From NCBI GenBank assembly GCA_022799175.1, contig JAAWNY010000004.1, positions 1-64,000 on the forward strand: DNA of 64,000 nucleotides. Direction: 5' to 3'. The first letter of the stretch is position 1, and every line of letters starts with the position of its first letter. The position numbers and the translations under genes are program-made. This stretch comes from Lachnospiraceae bacterium (GTDB lineage: Bacteria > Bacillota > Clostridia > Lachnospirales > Lachnospiraceae). The notes under the pieces are model-generated. The model was not told the origin of the DNA, ran no database searches, and saw only the letters and a list, made by a program, of their open reading frames with translations. Shown here piece after piece: positions 60,121 through 64,000 of the stretch.

Positions 60121-62580
60121 ATGGAACATAAGATTGATCGCAATAATTTCATGATGCAACTGGCGACATTTGTGGTAAATAAGCGAAATGCTTTTGTCGT
60201 GCTGTTTGCGATTGCATGCATTTATTGCCTGACAACTTTAAACCGGGCCAAGGTAAATACGGAACTGACGGACTATCTGCCAGATACCACAGAGACCCGG
60301 CAGGGACTGGATATCATGAAGGAGGAGTTCACTACCTTTGGCTCTGCCAAGATCTTAGTGACCAATATTACGTACGAGAAAGCGCTGGAGGAAGCGAAGG
60401 CTCTGGAGGAAATTCGGGGAATCTCTTCTGTCAGTTTTTTTGATTGGGAAAAAGCAGATGATACCTATGAGGATCAGGAGATTATAGAATATTATAAGGA
60501 TGCGTGTGCCCTCTATACCCTAACCTTTGAGGAGGAAGAGGATACAGAATTGTCCCAAAGAGCGATTGCCAATGTACGAGAACACTTAAAGGATTATCAG
60601 GTGTTTTTCTATACAACAGTGGATAAGGATGACAGCGCAGCATTAAAAGAGGATATGAAGGGAATTTTGGCAGTTGCTGCTGTCATTATTTTTTTAGTGC
60701 TCCTTTTTACCTCCGGAACCTATATGGAAATCGTCATTTTTATGATGACTTTTATTGTGGCAATTGTATTGAATACGGGGACAAATTTTTGGTTTGGAGA
60801 GATTTCTTTTGTGACAAACGCCGTTGCCGCTGTGTTGCAGTTGGCGCTTTCCATCGATTATGCGATTATTTTGTTTCATCGTTTTATGGAAGAACATGAG
60901 ACAAAGGAAACCATAGAAGCGGTAACTGTAGCGCTCAGCAAGGCAATTCCAGAGATCTCTTCTAGCAGTCTGACTACGGTATCTGGCATGATTGCTTTGA
61001 TGCTGATGCAATTTGGGATTGGTATGGATCTGGGACGTGTATTGACGAAAGCTATTGTTTTTAGTTTGATTACTGTCTTTTTTTTGATGCCAGCAATGAT
61101 TGTGATGTCTTCGAAATGGATAGAGAAAACCGTACATCGCAGCTTTGTGCCCTCAATTCGACTCTGGGGACAACTGGTGGTAAAAACCCGTTATCTAGTA
61201 TTGCCTATTTTTGTGGTAGTGATGATTGGAGGGTGTGTTCTGTCTAATCGCTGTGAATATGTCTATGATCACAGTTCCATTGAGGCGGATAAAATGAATG
61301 AATATATGACTTCCCGGGTACGAATTGAAAAAACTTTTGAGGTGACAAATACGATGGCATTGGTGGTGCCAAAAGGGGATTATCAGAAAGAAGCCCGGAT
61401 TATTGAAAGCCTGGAACAAATCGAACGGGTGGATACCGTTCTCGGTCTCAGTAATATTGAGGTGGATAATGATGGAAAGTACATATTAGTCAATGAATTG
61501 AAGCCACGGGAATTTGCGGAGGTTTCTGATGTAGATGTGGATTTGGTACGCCTTTTATATCAGTTTTATGCCATTGACCGGGAGCAATATGGCGCTTTTA
61601 TGAAGAATTTGGATGAGTACCGAATTCCAATTATTGATATGGTGGATTTTATTTATGATCAGAAGGAGAAGGGCGCTATCGATTTGGATGAGGATTTGTC
61701 TGAGGATGTGGATGATCTCCACGAAGCGCTCAGCAATGCGAGAAAGCAACTGGAGGGGGATCATTATTCTCGAATTGTATTTACCATGACAGGGCCGATC
61801 GAGGGAGAAGAAACCTTTCAGATTATTGATCAGATCCGGGACATTGCCAATCATTATTACGATGAAGTTTATGTGGTGGGAGATTCTACCAGCGATTACG
61901 ATCTGAGCAAATCCTTTCGGACAGATAATGTAAAGATCAGTGTGTTAACCGCTCTCTTTGTAGGAATTATCCTTTTATTTACTTTCCAGTCAGCAGGTTT
62001 GCCCATCATGTTGGTACTTACTATCCAAAGTAGTATCTGGATCAACTTTTCGATTCCCCCATTAACGGGTAGTACGATGTTTTTCCTTAGCTATCTGATT
62101 GTCAGTGCGATTCAGATGGGGGCTACCATCGATTATGCTATTGTGATTACCAGCCGTTATATGGACTTGCGCAAACAGATAGCCAATCGCAGACAGGTAG
62201 TAATTGAAGCGTTAAATCAGGCTTTTCCTACGGTTGCCACTTCAGGAACCATTCTGACTTGTGCCGGTTTTGCTGTGGGAAGGCTTACTTCCAATGCAAT
62301 CATCGCTTCCCTTGGTAAGGCTTTGGGAGCAGGGACGTTAGTATCCATCATTCTGGTCATGACCGTATTGCCACAAATTTTGTTGGTATTTGACGGGGTA
62401 ATTGATCGTACGGAGTTTAACCGGGGAGCTGTGAATCGAGAGAAAATAGAAATAGATAAGACAGCCCCCAATACCGATTCCTTACAGTCAGATGAAACTG
62501 TAGAAGAAGAGAATGGGCAGAAACTGGTACCAATGATATCCCAGGAAGAAGGAGGTGCTGAAAATGAAAAGAATAACTAA
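60121..62580 (+). CDS. MMPL/RND-superfamily transporter
   Basis: Two repeated TM bundles; AVAAVLQLALSIDYAIILFHRFMEE and IQMGATIDYAIVITSRYMDLRKQ; ATG 60121 with RBS ggaaggag (track start 60091 is TTG). Confidence 0.92.
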   Translation: MEHKIDRNNFMMQLATFVVNKRNAFVVLFAIACIYCLTTLNRAKVNTELTDYLPDTTETRQGLDIMKEEFTTFGSAKILVTNITYEKALEEAKALEEIRGISSVSFFDWEKADDTYEDQEIIEYYKDACALYTLTFEEEEDTELSQRAIANVREHLKDYQVFFYTTVDKDDSAALKEDMKGILAVAAVIIFLVLLFTSGTYMEIVIFMMTFIVAIVLNTGTNFWFGEISFVTNAVAAVLQLALSIDYAIILFHRFMEEHETKETIEAVTVALSKAIPEISSSSLTTVSGMIALMLMQFGIGMDLGRVLTKAIVFSLITVFFLMPAMIVMSSKWIEKTVHRSFVPSIRLWGQLVVKTRYLVLPIFVVVMIGGCVLSNRCEYVYDHSSIEADKMNEYMTSRVRIEKTFEVTNTMALVVPKGDYQKEARIIESLEQIERVDTVLGLSNIEVDNDGKYILVNELKPREFAEVSDVDVDLVRLLYQFYAIDREQYGAFMKNLDEYRIPIIDMVDFIYDQKEKGAIDLDEDLSEDVDDLHEALSNARKQLEGDHYSRIVFTMTGPIEGEETFQIIDQIRDIANHYYDEVYVVGDSTSDYDLSKSFRTDNVKISVLTALFVGIILLFTFQSAGLPIMLVLTIQSSIWINFSIPPLTGSTMFFLSYLIVSAIQMGATIDYAIVITSRYMDLRKQIANRRQVVIEALNQAFPTVATSGTILTCAGFAVGRLTSNAIIASLGKALGAGTLVSIILVMTVLPQILLVFDGVIDRTEFNRGAVNREKIEIDKTAPNTDSLQSDETVEEENGQKLVPMISQEEGGAENEKNN

Positions 62581-64000
62581 AAAAGCAGCACTAGCTATAG
62601 CCGTGGTAATGGGGATCTCATCCATGCCCCCAACGCCTTTTTATGCCAAGGCAGAGTCAACCGTTATTGAAATTCGTACAACCGAAGATCTCCGAGATCT
62701 GGCTAGGGAATGCACTTTTGAAAGCTATTCAGAAGGAAAAATAGTTCGATTGGAAGCAGATCTGGATCTGTTGGGGGAGACATTTTCGCCTATTCCGGTA
62801 TTTTGTGGAACCTTTGAGGGCAATGGTCATACAATCAGCGGAATGTCCATTCTTCAGTCGGGATCTAATTTAGGCTTGTTTCGTTATCTGGAAGAAGAGG
62901 CTGTGGTACAGAATCTTAAAGTACAGGGAGAACTGATGCCAGAAGGAAGCCGGAAACGGATTGGCGGAATTGCAGGGACAAACAAGGGAACCATCCGCAA
63001 CTGCAGCTTTTCTGGAACCGGAGAGGCACTAGAGAATCTGGGAGGTATCGCTGGTATCAATGAAGAGACAGGCGTGATCGAAAACTGTCTCAATCAGGCT
63101 GATTTGACAGGAAATCGACGAATTGGCGGAATTGCAGGAGAAAACGTCGGCAGCATTCTAGATTCGTCCAATGAAGGAACGATCAATGCGGGTTCCGAAG
63201 GGATTGATGAGGAGAATGGCAGCAAAAACAGTATTTCCGTAGATTCTATGGATCGGGAAAACTTGATGACTACCATTGTCATGGAAAAGGTCAATGATGT
63301 AGGAGGGATTGCCGGTCTTTCCACAGGAAATATTCAAAATTGCAAGAATTCTGCATCTATCGGCTATGAACATACCGGTTACAATATCGGCGGGATTGTT
63401 GGTCGCCAGAGTGGTCTTTTGGTGCTCTGTGAGAATTCCGGAATCATAGCTGGTCGTAAAGATGTGGGAGGGATTGCTGGACAGTTAGAACCCCTTTTGA
63501 TGATTCAGTATAATCAGGATGCACTAGAACAGGCAGGGAAACAGGTGGACCGGATAGCAGATACTACTGATGCCATGACACAAAGCATCCGGGGAACGAC
63601 AGATGCTTCGATTGACAATCTGGATCGGGTAGACAAGATTGTCAAAAGTATTCGGGATATTACCCGGGATAAGAAAGACGATCGGAGAATGAAACGGGAT
63701 GATTATGACGAAAAAGCAAAAAAACAGTTAGATCAGATAGACGAAATTTTGGCTAATACCGAGCTGGACCTGGGAAGCCGTTCTGCGGATCGGGCGGAAA
63801 ACCGGATCCGGGCTAACATTCGCCGGGCAAGAGAGCTGCTGAATCAACTAAAAGGAGGCAATGGAGGAGTTGGCGATGGGGATGTCCTGCCAGACGATTA
63901 TATTCCGAATGAGGATGATGAAATTTTGGGGGAATTACAGTACCTTTATGAACGGTTGGAGGAATTGCAAGATTGTGCAGGAGATATTGTAGAAGATACA
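62564..64000 (+). CDS. Secreted protein with GLUG-type repeats, truncated by the window end
   Basis: Open frame from ATG 62564 (RBS aaggaggtg) to the window end; signal peptide; repeated GGIAGxNxGxIxNC units; not in the ORF track because no stop lies in the window. Confidence 0.85.
   Translation, partial: MKRITKKAALAIAVVMGISSMPPTPFYAKAESTVIEIRTTEDLRDLARECTFESYSEGKIVRLEADLDLLGETFSPIPVFCGTFEGNGHTISGMSILQSGSNLGLFRYLEEEAVVQNLKVQGELMPEGSRKRIGGIAGTNKGTIRNCSFSGTGEALENLGGIAGINEETGVIENCLNQADLTGNRRIGGIAGENVGSILDSSNEGTINAGSEGIDEENGSKNSISVDSMDRENLMTTIVMEKVNDVGGIAGLSTGNIQNCKNSASIGYEHTGYNIGGIVGRQSGLLVLCENSGIIAGRKDVGGIAGQLEPLLMIQYNQDALEQAGKQVDRIADTTDAMTQSIRGTTDASIDNLDRVDKIVKSIRDITRDKKDDRRMKRDDYDEKAKKQLDQIDEILANTELDLGSRSADRAENRIRANIRRARELLNQLKGGNGGVGDGDVLPDDYIPNEDDEILGELQYLYERLEELQDCAGDIVEDT

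Noticed and set aside
1-64000. CRISPR arrays, rRNA or tRNA genes, complete transposases
   Set aside because: No regular direct-repeat/spacer pattern, no recognisable tRNA/rRNA signature and no transposase motifs were found by reading; a tRNAscan-SE/CRISPR search would be needed to exclude them fully.

Overview
The window looks like a low-to-mid GC Firmicutes chromosome segment, probably Lachnospiraceae/Clostridia; this is judged from gene content and style only. Most of it is core genome: rpmB, xth, a glutamine-type ABC transporter, asp23/DAK2, recG, TRAP transporter, Trp T-box plus trpXYZ-like ABC transporter, a type IIA topoisomerase pair, asd, rsmD-coaD, ylbJ, relA/spoT and hemZ. The most unusual content is: (1) a compact retron-type reverse transcriptase (NAxxH, QGAPTSP, YCDD and VTG motifs) whose start overlaps the hemZ stop, leaving no upstream room for a conventional msr-msd; (2) a PHP/zinc-ribbon (EndoQ-like) nuclease fused to a UvrD/Rep helicase, overlapping by ATGA a SIR2-domain gene, a candidate repair/defence module; (3) a family of about 300-bp near-perfect palindromic intergenic elements (three copies) whose arms differ between copies by paired, compensatory changes, two of them bracketing an 8.4-kb segment in inverted orientation. 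RNA elements include a Trp-specifier T-box and a promoter plus attenuator-like leader. No rRNA, tRNA or CRISPR array was recognised. All family calls come from reading motifs by eye; no database search was run.
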